This document shows positions 8,103 through 16,022 of a stretch of DNA of 52,930 nt, in pieces (positions within the stretch are counted from its first letter, which is position 1; each line of letters starts with the position of its first letter). This stretch comes from JABHQR01 sp043812455. Its GTDB lineage: Archaea > Nanobdellota > Nanobdellia > Woesearchaeales > GW2011-AR9. The position numbers were made by a program, and so were the translations under genes. The DNA lies in NCBI GenBank assembly GCA_043812455.1, contig JBDRMB010000016.1, positions 1 through 52,930 of the forward strand. The letters are read 5' to 3'. Under the pieces are notes generated by a model that worked only from the letters and a program-made list of their open reading frames with translations, had not been told where the DNA came from and ran no database searches.

Positions 8103-9377
8103 ATGGTAACTGTTGAAAATAAATTTAAAGATCTCCCTGAAACTGGCGCATACGTAGGTTTTGGTAAAATACAAGTTCAAAGAATTAACGAATCTTTTGA
8201 AACATGGCTTGTTGAACAACTTTTTGCTGACAAGGTTTTACCTTCCAGATTTGAAACTTTGATTGTTAGTGGTATGTCAGAACATCAAGAATACGATGAT
8301 AAAGTTCAATGGGACTTAAGATTTTCTGAACAGGTAGATCATGAAGGCCTGGGTAACGCTTTACTTCACGAAAAAAGATATGATAATGAAAAAGTCTTTA
8401 ACAGCCAACCCCGTATTTTTTCAACAGCAGATTATTTCCAAATTACTGTTAGAAACGGTGAAAAAGGATGGGTAAAAACAGGTAAATTCCCGATTAATGT
8501 TCGTTCAGAACCCAACCATGATGCTATTATGAAGGCCATCGGCATAGATTCGATAGTCGATGAAAGAAAAATCCCCCCAATTGGAATTTACACTGACACT
8601 AGAAGAGATGCCGTTGCAGGTTTTGACGCCGCACTCCAATGGCAAAAGTTTAGAGCAATGGCAACTGGTTCTTTAGAGGTTATGAAAAGACAATTTAATG
8701 CTGAAATTGAAGAAAGAAAAAAACTTTTTCAAGATGGAAGTGTTGACCGCCATGATATTATGCAACATGCCCGTTCCAGATCGGAAAATGTTTTACCTTT
8801 CTTTATTCAACTTTTACCACATCCAGGTATTACTGACAGTCCAACATCTTTACAACCAAACTACTTACCTGGAGCTTTAGAAGCAACTTTAGCTTTAGAA
8901 CTTGAACACGCAATTTATCATCAACATGGATTAGGTCAAGATTCTGACGTTAGACCAATAAGTTATGTCCAAGGAAGACCAATCATTATAAGACCTAACA
9001 GAAACGGATATGACGCAATTATGAGATTTGGAGCATACCAATTTAATTATATTACGGAAGATAAAGAACAAGTGCTTGCCGCTGTTGAAACAGAATTAAA
9101 GAAATATTTTGATGTGAAATTGTCCCCTTCTTTTGACATTGATGTTACTCTTGAAATGTCTGATGCACATAAAATTGATCAAGCAATCAAAGAAGGTAAT
9201 GATAACACTAAACTTCACAAATGGGCAAGAGATTTTGGAGATGCGATTAGATACGCAGATGCAGCCATTAGGTCATGGAACAAAACTGAAAGGCCAGCTC
9301 TTGAACAAAGATATGAAAGTATTATTTCGGAAGCAAGAACAACTCATTTTTCAGGATTGAGTTCTAAATTGGAATAG
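8103..9377 (+). CDS. Unrecognised 424-residue protein
   Basis: A long soluble protein without signal peptide, membrane helix or a motif I can assign. It mixes alpha-helical and beta segments. Notable are FFIQLLPHPGI in the middle, a helix with ALELEHAIYHQHG (~residue 265), and paired strands around YVQGRPIIIRPNRNGYDAI (~285-305). The His/Glu cluster could bind metal, but nothing confirms it. A TATA-like box (CTATTTAAGG, ~8072-8081) is about 25 bases upstream, suggesting a leaderless transcript. The gene stands alone between an imperfect 41-base direct repeat, which suggests insertion or local duplication. Confidence 0.65.
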   Translation: MVTVENKFKDLPETGAYVGFGKIQVQRINESFETWLVEQLFADKVLPSRFETLIVSGMSEHQEYDDKVQWDLRFSEQVDHEGLGNALLHEKRYDNEKVFNSQPRIFSTADYFQITVRNGEKGWVKTGKFPINVRSEPNHDAIMKAIGIDSIVDERKIPPIGIYTDTRRDAVAGFDAALQWQKFRAMATGSLEVMKRQFNAEIEERKKLFQDGSVDRHDIMQHARSRSENVLPFFIQLLPHPGITDSPTSLQPNYLPGALEATLALELEHAIYHQHGLGQDSDVRPISYVQGRPIIIRPNRNGYDAIMRFGAYQFNYITEDKEQVLAAVETELKKYFDVKLSPSFDIDVTLEMSDAHKIDQAIKEGNDNTKLHKWARDFGDAIRYADAAIRSWNKTERPALEQRYESIISEARTTHFSGLSSKLE

Positions 9378-9385
9378 ATAATATT

Positions 9386-9426
9386 CTAAAAAAACACCAA
9401 CATCACGACAACAGCAAGTAAGAACC
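9386..9426. repeat. Imperfect direct repeat partner of 7980-8020
   Basis: The 3' end of the DUF457 gene (9386-9426) matches 7980-8020 at 33 of 41 bases in direct orientation, with the first 11 bases identical. The two copies are about 1.4 kb apart and bracket only the gene at 8103-9377. Duplication of a gene end around cargo is what integrase-type insertion or an unequal recombination would leave. No recombinase gene is seen between the copies. Confidence 0.55.
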
Positions 9427-9841
9427 CAGTCAAGAAAATCTCCATCACACCACCAACCTTCATTGGTCCGCGAACCTTAAACCGCAAAGGGTGGAAAACT
9501 TTCACGCCTTGCAAACTTATTGCATCACCAATTAAATGTGCCAGATAACCTAACACCAAGCCATAAGCATAATATTTGCCAAAGAAGTGTATCATTAACA
9601 TTCCTAAGATCAAAAAAAAGAAAATTGAATGTAAAAAACCGCGATGTGAAAATATCTTTGAAATAATCTTACCAACAATGCCAAACCATTTACTTATTTT
9701 ACTATTTTCTTCGTCAATGTCAGGCAATAATGAACCTAACATCACCAACAAAAAGAACACAATCTCATTTCCACCAGAAAAATAGTTTCTGCTTAAAAGA
9801 AAAACTAACAATCCTAACAAGATATGGCCATAAAATAACAT
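9386..9841 (-). CDS. DUF457/YdjM-type membrane-bound metal-dependent hydrolase
   Basis: A 151-residue membrane protein with the family's ligands: GSLLPDIDEE (~residues 36-45), HRGFLHS (~66-72) and GYLAHLIGDAIS (~98-109). These His/Asp residues form the presumed metal site between several hydrophobic helices. The family is annotated as membrane-bound metal-dependent hydrolase, and the true substrate is not known. It is convergent with the 424-residue gene (8 bases apart). Its 3' end is partly duplicated at 7980-8042. Confidence 0.82.
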   Translation of the reverse strand: MLFYGHILLGLLVFLLSRNYFSGGNEIVFFLLVMLGSLLPDIDEENSKISKWFGIVGKIISKIFSHRGFLHSIFFFLILGMLMIHFFGKYYAYGLVLGYLAHLIGDAISLQGVKVFHPLRFKVRGPMKVGGVMEIFLTGFLLAVVVMLVFF

Positions 9842-9873
9842 TTGATAAAAATAAAAATTAAGAAGTATAAAAA

Positions 9874-10896
9874 CTATTCGACAAGCTCTTCATTCTTTTC
9901 CAAACGTGCAGCTTCCTTTTCAGGATCTGCTTTACCAACGATCTGGACATTAAATTCTAAGCGGTCAAACATTTCATTTCTCCGTACTCGACCCATCAGA
10001 TTTAACTGTTCACCTAAAAGGTCGTTCTTGATATCTTCAAAAACGTTTGGATCTTCTTTGAAAACTGCTAAATCTTCTTCGGTTTTGTCCAACAAGTGAT
10101 TGGTTTGGTTTTTCCACAAAACCGCACGAATGTTGCCTGAACCATCATCTAAAATTAGATTCATTACATAAGACAATACTGGAGCAACAGTACCATGTTC
10201 CTGACAACTAAATTCTTCACCAACTTGATTAACCCTTTTTCCACAATCAGGACATACGTGAAAGAATCGTGGATCAAATACTTGGACAATTGTTCCCATC
10301 AGTTCGATAGAATCTTCATCGCCCTGTAAAGCTTCAATACTTTTCCGTGTAAACTCGCTAGTTTTTCTTACAGCGTCAATATTAATTCCAGAAGGATTAA
10401 TATCTACAGTACCTTCTTTACCTAAATGTAATTCTTTTTGACCTTTCAAGCCTTCTTTAACATAAGCTTCTTTAACTAATAAAATGTCACCTTCTTTTAC
10501 ATCTTTAATCATATTTACTTGATCGTTCCAGAAAACCACGCGCATAGTACCACTTTCATCTCCGACAAACATGGCACACAATTTTCCGCTCCAAGTATCT
10601 TTCTTAAATTCTCGGACATCATATTTCTGGATAATTTTAACTGCAGCTTCAACATTTTTCATGCCAGCATAGATTTCTCTAACTTTTAATCTGCCAGCAC
10701 TTTTTCCAACATTCTCTGCAAACAGTTCTAAACCTAATTCATTAGAAATAATATGAGCGGCACCTTCCTCACTAATCAAACCAGAAAGTTCACTAATTTT
10801 AGATTTAATCTTAGCTTCCAGCTCTTCAGCAGAAATTTTACCACTAGCAACAATTTTTTCTTTTAGTTCTGGTAATGGAATCTTATACATAGTCAC
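9874..10896 (-). CDS. rpa: Replication protein A (OB-fold, zinc-finger single-strand DNA-binding protein)
   Basis: About 340 residues. An N-terminal helical segment is followed by a first OB fold (~70-165; YDVREFKKDTWSGKL...FVGDESGTMRVVFWND) and a second OB fold (~190-320). The second carries a zinc-finger motif, CPDCG...FSCQEHG at ~218-237. This OB plus zinc-finger layout is that of archaeal RPA large subunits, which coat single-stranded DNA during replication and repair. The frame opens with GTG at 10896, preceded by GAGGGGG; an ATG two codons later (10890) is possible. A second RPA-type protein (RPA32-like) is encoded at 50642. Confidence 0.88.
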   Translation of the reverse strand: MTMYKIPLPELKEKIVASGKISAEELEAKIKSKISELSGLISEEGAAHIISNELGLELFAENVGKSAGRLKVREIYAGMKNVEAAVKIIQKYDVREFKKDTWSGKLCAMFVGDESGTMRVVFWNDQVNMIKDVKEGDILLVKEAYVKEGLKGQKELHLGKEGTVDINPSGINIDAVRKTSEFTRKSIEALQGDEDSIELMGTIVQVFDPRFFHVCPDCGKRVNQVGEEFSCQEHGTVAPVLSYVMNLILDDGSGNIRAVLWKNQTNHLLDKTEEDLAVFKEDPNVFEDIKNDLLGEQLNLMGRVRRNEMFDRLEFNVQIVGKADPEKEAARLEKNEELVE

Positions 10897-10976
10897 GAAA
10901 CCCCCTCTTTTTCCCCATCTTAAGGCAAAGTCTAACCTTTATAAGAATTTTGCTCGTTGAAGATATACTAACAAAG

Positions 10977-11321
10977 TTATTTAAACCCTTCTGGACCAAT
11001 TGATATCAATATCTGTCTAATTTCATTTATTACCTTTTGCTGATGTTTCTTGTCAGACATTCTTACAAATTTTAGTAATAAATCTGTTAATTCTTCATTT
11101 GAAAAAATCTTAATCTTATATCCATCTGCCAAAAAATAAAATCTAAATCCTTTATATTTCAATTCTTTTATTATTATACCACCAACACTACCAAGTAATT
11201 TTCCTTTTTTAGGATTTTCTTTAATCGTATAAAGTAAATCAATTATTTCGTTTGCTTCGGCATTAGAAAATCTTTTTTTAATATTTAAAACCAGAGACTT
11301 AACAATTTCAACTTTAACCAT
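10977..11321 (-). CDS. RelE/ParE-like toxin
   Basis: A 114-residue basic protein. The middle shows the RelE-type core: the helix NEIIDLLYTIKENPKKGKLLG, then IKELKYKGFRFYFLADGYKIKIF, where aromatic and basic residues line the presumed mRNA-cleavage site. The C-terminus is a Lys-rich helix (SDKKHQQKVINEI). Its start overlaps the stop of the antitoxin gene by eight bases, the usual antitoxin-toxin order. RelE toxins cleave mRNA on the ribosome. Whether this protein is active cannot be told from sequence. Confidence 0.72.
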   Translation of the reverse strand: MVKVEIVKSLVLNIKKRFSNAEANEIIDLLYTIKENPKKGKLLGSVGGIIIKELKYKGFRFYFLADGYKIKIFSNEELTDLLLKFVRMSDKKHQQKVINEIRQILISIGPEGFK

Positions 11322-11508
11322 TGTTAATAAATTTTCTTGCTTCTTCCAGAGTAAGGGTATTATCAGAAGACATTAAGAATTCTCTTAATTGTTCTTTAAC
11401 TGCTAAGTTGTACATCCGTTTTATAATATCTTCGTAAGTGTCCTCTTTAGTTCCAAAAGTTCCTATCAAGTTCTTTGTTTCTGAAGATAATTGAATAGTA
11501 GTTACCAT
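11314..11508 (-). CDS. Antitoxin partner of the RelE-like toxin
   Basis: A 64-residue protein starting with VTTIQLSSETKNLIGTFG, a ribbon-helix-helix-like opening common in archaeal antitoxins of the VapB/RelB type. It is followed by EDTYEDIIKRMYNLA and an acidic tail that would wrap the toxin. It precedes and overlaps the toxin gene by eight bases. Tandem repeats between the TATA box and the ATG (11510-11527) suggest it represses its own promoter. Confidence 0.7.
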   Translation of the reverse strand: MVTTIQLSSETKNLIGTFGTKEDTYEDIIKRMYNLAVKEQLREFLMSSDNTLTLEEARKFINNG

Positions 11509-11509
11509 C

Positions 11510-11541
11510 TATAGCCACTATAGCCACAATAGTTTATAAAT
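11510..11541 (-). promoter_or_regulatory. Promoter and tandem 9-base operator of the toxin-antitoxin pair
   Basis: TATAGCCAC occurs twice without a gap (11510-11518 and 11519-11527; plus-strand reading). A minus-strand TATA-like box (TTTATAA) lies at about 11533-11541, about 28 bases from the antitoxin ATG. The repeats therefore cover the expected transcription start, a natural site for autorepression by a ribbon-helix-helix antitoxin. Confidence 0.55.
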
Positions 11542-11563
11542 ATTTTGAACAAAATATTAATTT

Positions 11564-12787
11564 TTAAGAAATAGAGACAAATTTGGCTATATCTGATTCT
11601 TCACCATTCTGTTCCAAGGTCACAGTAAAATAATAATCTGCAGGATCAAGGTAAGTGGCATCAATTAGGTAAGTTAATTTAGAAGTTCCTTCTTCTGAAC
11701 AGAAATATGCTATGCCTGGACTTTTACTTGCCGGACATTCCTCAATAATATCTAATGCATGAACTTCAATCTTTTCAAAAGTACTACTTTGAATTTCCCG
11801 CTCAATATATTGAAAATCATAAGCACTACCAAAATAATCTTCTGCAGCTCCATCATTAGTTAAGATAATAAAATAATAAACATTAGCATCGTCGTGCAAA
11901 TCTTTACTTTCAAAAGTGATTTCATAAACATCTGAGTCAACATCGTAAGAAACATCAATATCTTCTATCGTAAACGGTTTCAGCGGAGTGAAATCTAATG
12001 CTAATTTGTATTCAACTATAGAACTTGCCTTTTTCCGATAATCATAAATGCTTTTACCTGTTGAGCTTTGTACACAAAATGCTACTTTTCGTTGATCTTC
12101 AAGATAAGTTTTAGTGTTAGAATTACATAACGTAAAATACCAATTACTTTCGCGGTTTGTTTGTAAACATGATTCTAATTCTTCAATATTTCTACAATTA
12201 ATTAACAAACTGGAAGCCTGTTGCCAAAGGTTATAATACTCCCCATAGAAACTATAATTTAAGTCTATTGAAAATGATGGTTTGATTAAATAGTAATTAC
12301 CTTCCCCATCATTATAACTAACTTCTTGGTTAGATGTTCCTATAAATTTACCATTAACAAACTTAACGCCATAATCTACTGTTAGGATTGAATCATTATA
12401 GAAAATGTAATCTTCTAAATCTAATTCGTCTTTTAATTCCATAAGGCTTTTGTTTAATGTTAAATTAAATTCTTCATAAAAGTTAGGAATGCAATAATCT
12501 TCCTTTAAGTTCCATAGGTTATAATCTTGAAATTTTCCGCACAACGTATCATTAAATTGTCCTGCAGTAAGCGCATAATCAACAATAAGTTTGCTTCCAG
12601 CGGCATTTGCTAACTTATCAAGATATAATAAATCCATCTCAGATTGCTGACTCAACTGGACAAAATCTAACTGCCACTCTCCCCTTTCTTCAGTAAAAAT
12701 TTGTCCTTGGATCAAAAATACAAATAGCGCTAAAGCTCCTATGATTACAAGTAATACCCAATGAAATAATGCTGCTTTTTTGTTCAT
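11564..12787 (-). CDS. Large pilin-like surface protein (407 residues)
   Basis: The N-terminus is MNKKA followed directly by a hydrophobic helix (ALFHWVLLVIIGALALFVF), the archaeal class III (type IV pilin-like) arrangement, with cleavage expected after NKKA. The next segment is Gln/Glu-rich and helical (residues ~30-65), like the pilin stalk. The rest is a large beta-rich outside domain with several Cys (for example CRNIEELESC). It is the last gene of the 13-gene minus-strand run that starts at 19203, and the spacer to the preceding gene is nine bases. No known domain is recognised in the outside part. Confidence 0.65.
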   Translation of the reverse strand: MNKKAALFHWVLLVIIGALALFVFLIQGQIFTEERGEWQLDFVQLSQQSEMDLLYLDKLANAAGSKLIVDYALTAGQFNDTLCGKFQDYNLWNLKEDYCIPNFYEEFNLTLNKSLMELKDELDLEDYIFYNDSILTVDYGVKFVNGKFIGTSNQEVSYNDGEGNYYLIKPSFSIDLNYSFYGEYYNLWQQASSLLINCRNIEELESCLQTNRESNWYFTLCNSNTKTYLEDQRKVAFCVQSSTGKSIYDYRKKASSIVEYKLALDFTPLKPFTIEDIDVSYDVDSDVYEITFESKDLHDDANVYYFIILTNDGAAEDYFGSAYDFQYIEREIQSSTFEKIEVHALDIIEECPASKSPGIAYFCSEEGTSKLTYLIDATYLDPADYYFTVTLEQNGEESDIAKFVSIS

Positions 12788-12796
12788 TTTTTAAAA

Positions 12797-13102
12797 TCAA
12801 ATGTTACTATCAATGATAACGTCTTCATCAACATAAACGTCCGGCAGTCCGGCCCTACTAACTTTGTACCTCAAATCTGTAACACTTACATCTTTCCCAT
12901 CTTCAAAATCAGCTCTTGATTCTGTGATTAACGCTGTTCGTTCGTTAGTTTTTTCTAAATTATCCAAAGTGGTTTCTTTACGTTCGTCTAAAGTGTAATC
13001 AAACAAAAAACCGATAAACGCTAAAGCTATAAAGACTGTGATAACGATAAACAGATAGTCAAAAAGGTCCTCTACCATTCCTTTCTTATTCATTTTGAAC
13101 AT
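12797..13102 (-). CDS. Small pilin-like protein (~100 residues)
   Basis: MNKKGMVEDLFDYLF followed by a hydrophobic helix and a charged, mostly helical tail (DYTLDERKETTLDNLEKTNE). The N-K-K-G motif directly before the helix fits a class III signal peptide. Two ATGs are possible: 13102 (MFKMNKKG) or 13093 (MNKKG); the latter matches the neighbours better. It lies seven bases after the stop of the 308-residue protein and nine bases before the 407-residue gene, so it is clearly in the same operon. The outside domain is small and unrecognised. Confidence 0.62.
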   Translation of the reverse strand: MFKMNKKGMVEDLFDYLFIVITVFIALAFIGFLFDYTLDERKETTLDNLEKTNERTALITESRADFEDGKDVSVTDLRYKVSRAGLPDVYVDEDVIIDSNI

Positions 13103-13109
13103 TTTTTAA

Positions 13110-14036
13110 TTAAGGTTGAGCTTCGGATGCATCAACATAACCGGTACCACAAAAATTTGCTCCAGTATCTAAATGTGTAAAATAAATTGAACTTACTTCT
13201 CGTTCACTCATTAGTGCTGCTTTAATATTATTCCAGCCAGAATATGTTACTCCTGTAGCTACCAAAACACCACCAACAACTATCCAACCCACTCCACCAG
13301 TGACTGCACCTAATATCACTGCACCTACTATTCCTCCTGCAATTTTCCCCACACCTTTCCAAATTGCACTCTCATCAATTTCTTTATTCTTTGGAGCAAT
13401 AGAGATAGTGTAAACATTGTTAGCTTTGATACCCTCCGGAGCCATTAACACTAACCTACCAGGACCACCATAACTTTGAATGTATTCTAAATAAGTCATG
13501 TTACTTCCAGAATAAGTTTCTGTACTAACAAAATCCATCAATTCTTCAGAAGTAATGTCTCCCCCTTTAATATTATCTTGATCAATTATAATATTATAAC
13601 AATCAAAACATCCGTTTTGATATTCATCAGTACCAAAAATGAAAGGTAAAACGTCTACGCTAGATCCGTGCAAAATTTCTTCATAATTACCTTCACCAAA
13701 CATCCACCAACATTTGGCCATTTTATCAGAAACCTGTTCCAAGATTTCTTCTCTATCACCTTTAATCTTTTTATCAATTGTCTGGCAAAGGACCGGCGAC
13801 CCTTTCAAAGTGGCTTGAATTAACTTGAACTTATCTTTTGCAGAACCTTCATCCTCGTTAATTTGAATTGCAGTAGTTGCTCGGTAAGATATTGTTTGTT
13901 CACACAAGATTTCAAGTTCTTTTTCTTCCAAATCTGTATCAATGTTTTTTATAACAGTACCAACTATTATCAAGAACAAAAGACTAGTTATTGTAATTAC
14001 AAGTACATTTACTGCCACTGCTTTTTTGTTTAACAT
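13110..14036 (-). CDS. Pilin-like protein with WWMFGEG core, paralogue A
   Basis: 308 residues. MLNKKA precedes a hydrophobic helix, then a Glu-rich segment. The core has WWMFGEGNYEEILH, IIIDQDNIKG, YIQSYGGPGR and EREVSSIYF, all in the same order as in the 355-residue protein at 16023-17090. Near the C-terminus is a long Gly/Val-rich hydrophobic stretch (IAGGIVGAVILGAVTGGVGW and on). A pair of Cys flank the core (CFDC). The gene abuts its upstream neighbour: stop and ATG are adjacent at 14037/14036. A family specific to these clusters; no named domain. Confidence 0.65.
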   Translation of the reverse strand: MLNKKAVAVNVLVITITSLLFLIIVGTVIKNIDTDLEEKELEILCEQTISYRATTAIQINEDEGSAKDKFKLIQATLKGSPVLCQTIDKKIKGDREEILEQVSDKMAKCWWMFGEGNYEEILHGSSVDVLPFIFGTDEYQNGCFDCYNIIIDQDNIKGGDITSEELMDFVSTETYSGSNMTYLEYIQSYGGPGRLVLMAPEGIKANNVYTISIAPKNKEIDESAIWKGVGKIAGGIVGAVILGAVTGGVGWIVVGGVLVATGVTYSGWNNIKAALMSEREVSSIYFTHLDTGANFCGTGYVDASEAQP

Positions 14037-14516
14037 TTAAATATCTACTTGGACATAAACTGCCAGTTCCTCTTCTTTAAAATTTCCATTATCAACAACT
14101 AAAACTTTCTTGAATAAAGTAAAATCATTTTTGTTATAATAATTATTTGTGGTGATGTTTACACCCGAACCACTAAGTTCTAACCTGAAATTATAATCTT
14201 GATACCCTTTTTCTTGCTCAGGAGAATAACATTTTTCAATCCGTCCTGGTTCTTGAAACTTTGCTAAATCAATAGTATTAACATAAACTCTCCCACTATC
14301 CTGGTCCTGATACACAAAACATTCTGGATTGTTAAAAAAACGTAACACTATTAGTTCTGCTTCCAAATTTTCAGGCGTTGCAGTTAGTCTAGTTTTATAA
14401 CTTACCATCATCATTGTAGCTCCGATGATTACAATAGTCATGACAAAACCGATAATTAGAAAAAATATCTGCTTTCTTGCAATACTAAACGAAAAGTCTT
14501 CCCCTTTTTTGTCCAT
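14037..14516 (-). CDS. Pilin-like protein (159 residues)
   Basis: The preferred ATG at 14516 gives MDKKGEDFSFSIARKQ before a hydrophobic helix (IFFLIIGFVMTIVIIGATMMM). The frame is open further up to 14570, but that part overlaps the preceding gene, which stops at 14519. Starting at 14516 gives a two-base spacer. The DKKG motif fits the class III pattern, although the hydrophobic helix starts about 13 residues later than in the neighbours. The outside part is beta-rich (VYVNTIDLAKF, RLELSGSGVNI) with two Cys. Confidence 0.6.
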   Translation of the reverse strand: MDKKGEDFSFSIARKQIFFLIIGFVMTIVIIGATMMMVSYKTRLTATPENLEAELIVLRFFNNPECFVYQDQDSGRVYVNTIDLAKFQEPGRIEKCYSPEQEKGYQDYNFRLELSGSGVNITTNNYYNKNDFTLFKKVLVVDNGNFKEEELAVYVQVDI

Positions 14517-14518
14517 TT

Positions 14519-14926
14519 TCAAGTTTCGCACTCTTTTAAAATAATTTGGTTCTCTTTCTTTTCCAGACAAACTCTTTCTTTTTCTATAACATAACCTATC
14601 ACATTATAATCTTGGGGCAAAATAAATTCTCTTGTAACAGTCTTGCTTTCTGAATCATCTGCAAAAAGCACATTTACTGTTGAACTTGTTAGTGTAATAG
14701 TATAATTCCCCAAACTTCGTGGGAATTCAACTACAGCATCCCCCGGCAATCCAACTAGTGTGTTGACCATCATACCAAAATCGTTAGCGATAACTATTTT
14801 ATTTGCAGTTTCAGAATTTGCATAATGGAACGTAATTTCCAGAACTGAAAAAATAAGATACACTACAGCTAACAAAGAAAAAATCCACAGCACTAGTGCC
14901 ACCCCTTTCTTGTTCTTAAAAGCCAT
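14519..14926 (-). CDS. Pilin-like protein (135 residues)
   Basis: MAFKNKKGVALVLWIF begins a hydrophobic helix right after NKKG. The outside domain is short and beta-rich (YTITLTSSTVNVLFADD), and two Cys near the end (ERVCLEKKENQIILKEC) could form a disulfide. Part of the 13-gene minus-strand operon, with 35 bases between it and the 223-residue neighbour. It resembles a minor pilin in size, but no family match is recognised. Confidence 0.6.
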   Translation of the reverse strand: MAFKNKKGVALVLWIFSLLAVVYLIFSVLEITFHYANSETANKIVIANDFGMMVNTLVGLPGDAVVEFPRSLGNYTITLTSSTVNVLFADDSESKTVTREFILPQDYNVIGYVIEKERVCLEKKENQIILKECET

Positions 14927-14961
14927 TTTAAAATCAATATGAAAAATTATTTGAATGAATT

Positions 14962-15633
14962 TTATGTGTAAAAGGAAACTGTTCCTTTCTCATCTTTCAA
15001 TAACTGAACCGAAGTTCTTCGATATTCAACACTTTCTGAATGGTCTTCATTCCTTTCCAAACCCCACGATCTTGCCAAAATCCCATCATTTAAATCTTCA
15101 CATGATAATTTTAAACATGAATATTTAACCTCATAATACAAATAACCTGTAGGGGCGCTAAAAACACCTCTCTGATCATAAAACAACTCTGCCAATTCGT
15201 CCGTTGCTAAAGTTTTAGTATTAGTATCGGGAACTATTGTATCATAATCTCGACATAAACATGCGCAAGCACCACCATTGCATAATTCTGTAGGATAATC
15301 AAAATAAAAACCATAAAACTTGTGGTACGCACCCATCTGAGATTCATCATAATTTCCACCAACTATTGCGGTCTCATCACCTTCTTTAAAGAACGCAATA
15401 AAACTGTCATCGTCCAGAATCATCAAGCTTGTTTCCTGTTTGACCAATTCAGATTCCTGAGTATCTCCCGCCAAATCTTTAACATCAATAATAAAATCGA
15501 CAAAACTTTCTTTCGCTTGGTCACTTAACCGGAATAGTTTCGAACTAACTAAACAGGCTGGTGCAAAGATTATTATCGCTAAGACTATCGTAACGAGAAA
15601 CTTTACCATCAACCCTTTTTTGTTAAATTTCAT
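14962..15633 (-). CDS. Pilin-like Cys-containing surface protein (223 residues)
   Basis: MKFNKKG is followed by a hydrophobic helix (LMVKFLVTIVLAIIIFAP), then a helical segment (SDQAKESFVDFIIDVKDL). The outside domain has a Cys cluster, CNGGACACLC (about residue 119-128), and a later pair (SCLKLSC), so disulfides are likely. The sequence pattern 'KESF..F...I.DL' after the helix is characteristic of this operon's proteins. Unknown function; the placement and signal support a surface-exposed subunit. Confidence 0.62.
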   Translation of the reverse strand: MKFNKKGLMVKFLVTIVLAIIIFAPACLVSSKLFRLSDQAKESFVDFIIDVKDLAGDTQESELVKQETSLMILDDDSFIAFFKEGDETAIVGGNYDESQMGAYHKFYGFYFDYPTELCNGGACACLCRDYDTIVPDTNTKTLATDELAELFYDQRGVFSAPTGYLYYEVKYSCLKLSCEDLNDGILARSWGLERNEDHSESVEYRRTSVQLLKDEKGTVSFYT

Positions 15634-15668
15634 TAGCTCTTTTCCCTTAAACTATTTCTTACTGTTCT

Positions 15669-15998
15669 TCAACTTGAAGAGCAAATACAATCTTCTTTAC
15701 CAATTAATTTGCCTGGATCATTATCTTTAGTAACACTATCCGGACAACCTTCCAATTCAGGATTTTCTCCTTCTGGATCACAAGGACATTTGTCAAACAT
15801 GTTTGCAATATCATCTCCATCACAGTCTCCTAATGAATCAATCTGTATATCAACTGTGTCAAACGCTTTTCCACCACTAGCTCTGAACCATACAATAATC
15901 AATACTACTACAATTAAGGCAATAACTGCTGCAGAAATTACCCACCATATCTCAGACATACCTTTTTTTGATTTTATTTTTTCAATTAAACTTAACAT
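15669..15998 (-). CDS. Small pilin-like protein with Ca-binding-type Asp repeat
   Basis: 109 residues. SKKGMSEIWW opens a hydrophobic helix (VISAAVIALIVVVLIIVWF). The short outside domain has DCDGDDIANMFDKCPCDPEG, a thrombospondin type 3-like calcium-binding loop with paired Cys. It ends in more Cys (KEDCICSSS). A GAGGTG site at 16006-16011 precedes the ATG, among the clearest ribosome sites in the cluster. Similar in size and plan to the proteins at 18526 and 18844; these look like the repeating or minor pilins. Confidence 0.65.
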   Translation of the reverse strand: MLSLIEKIKSKKGMSEIWWVISAAVIALIVVVLIIVWFRASGGKAFDTVDIQIDSLGDCDGDDIANMFDKCPCDPEGENPELEGCPDSVTKDNDPGKLIGKEDCICSSS

Positions 15999-16022
15999 TT
16001 TTAAACACCTCTTAATTATGGT

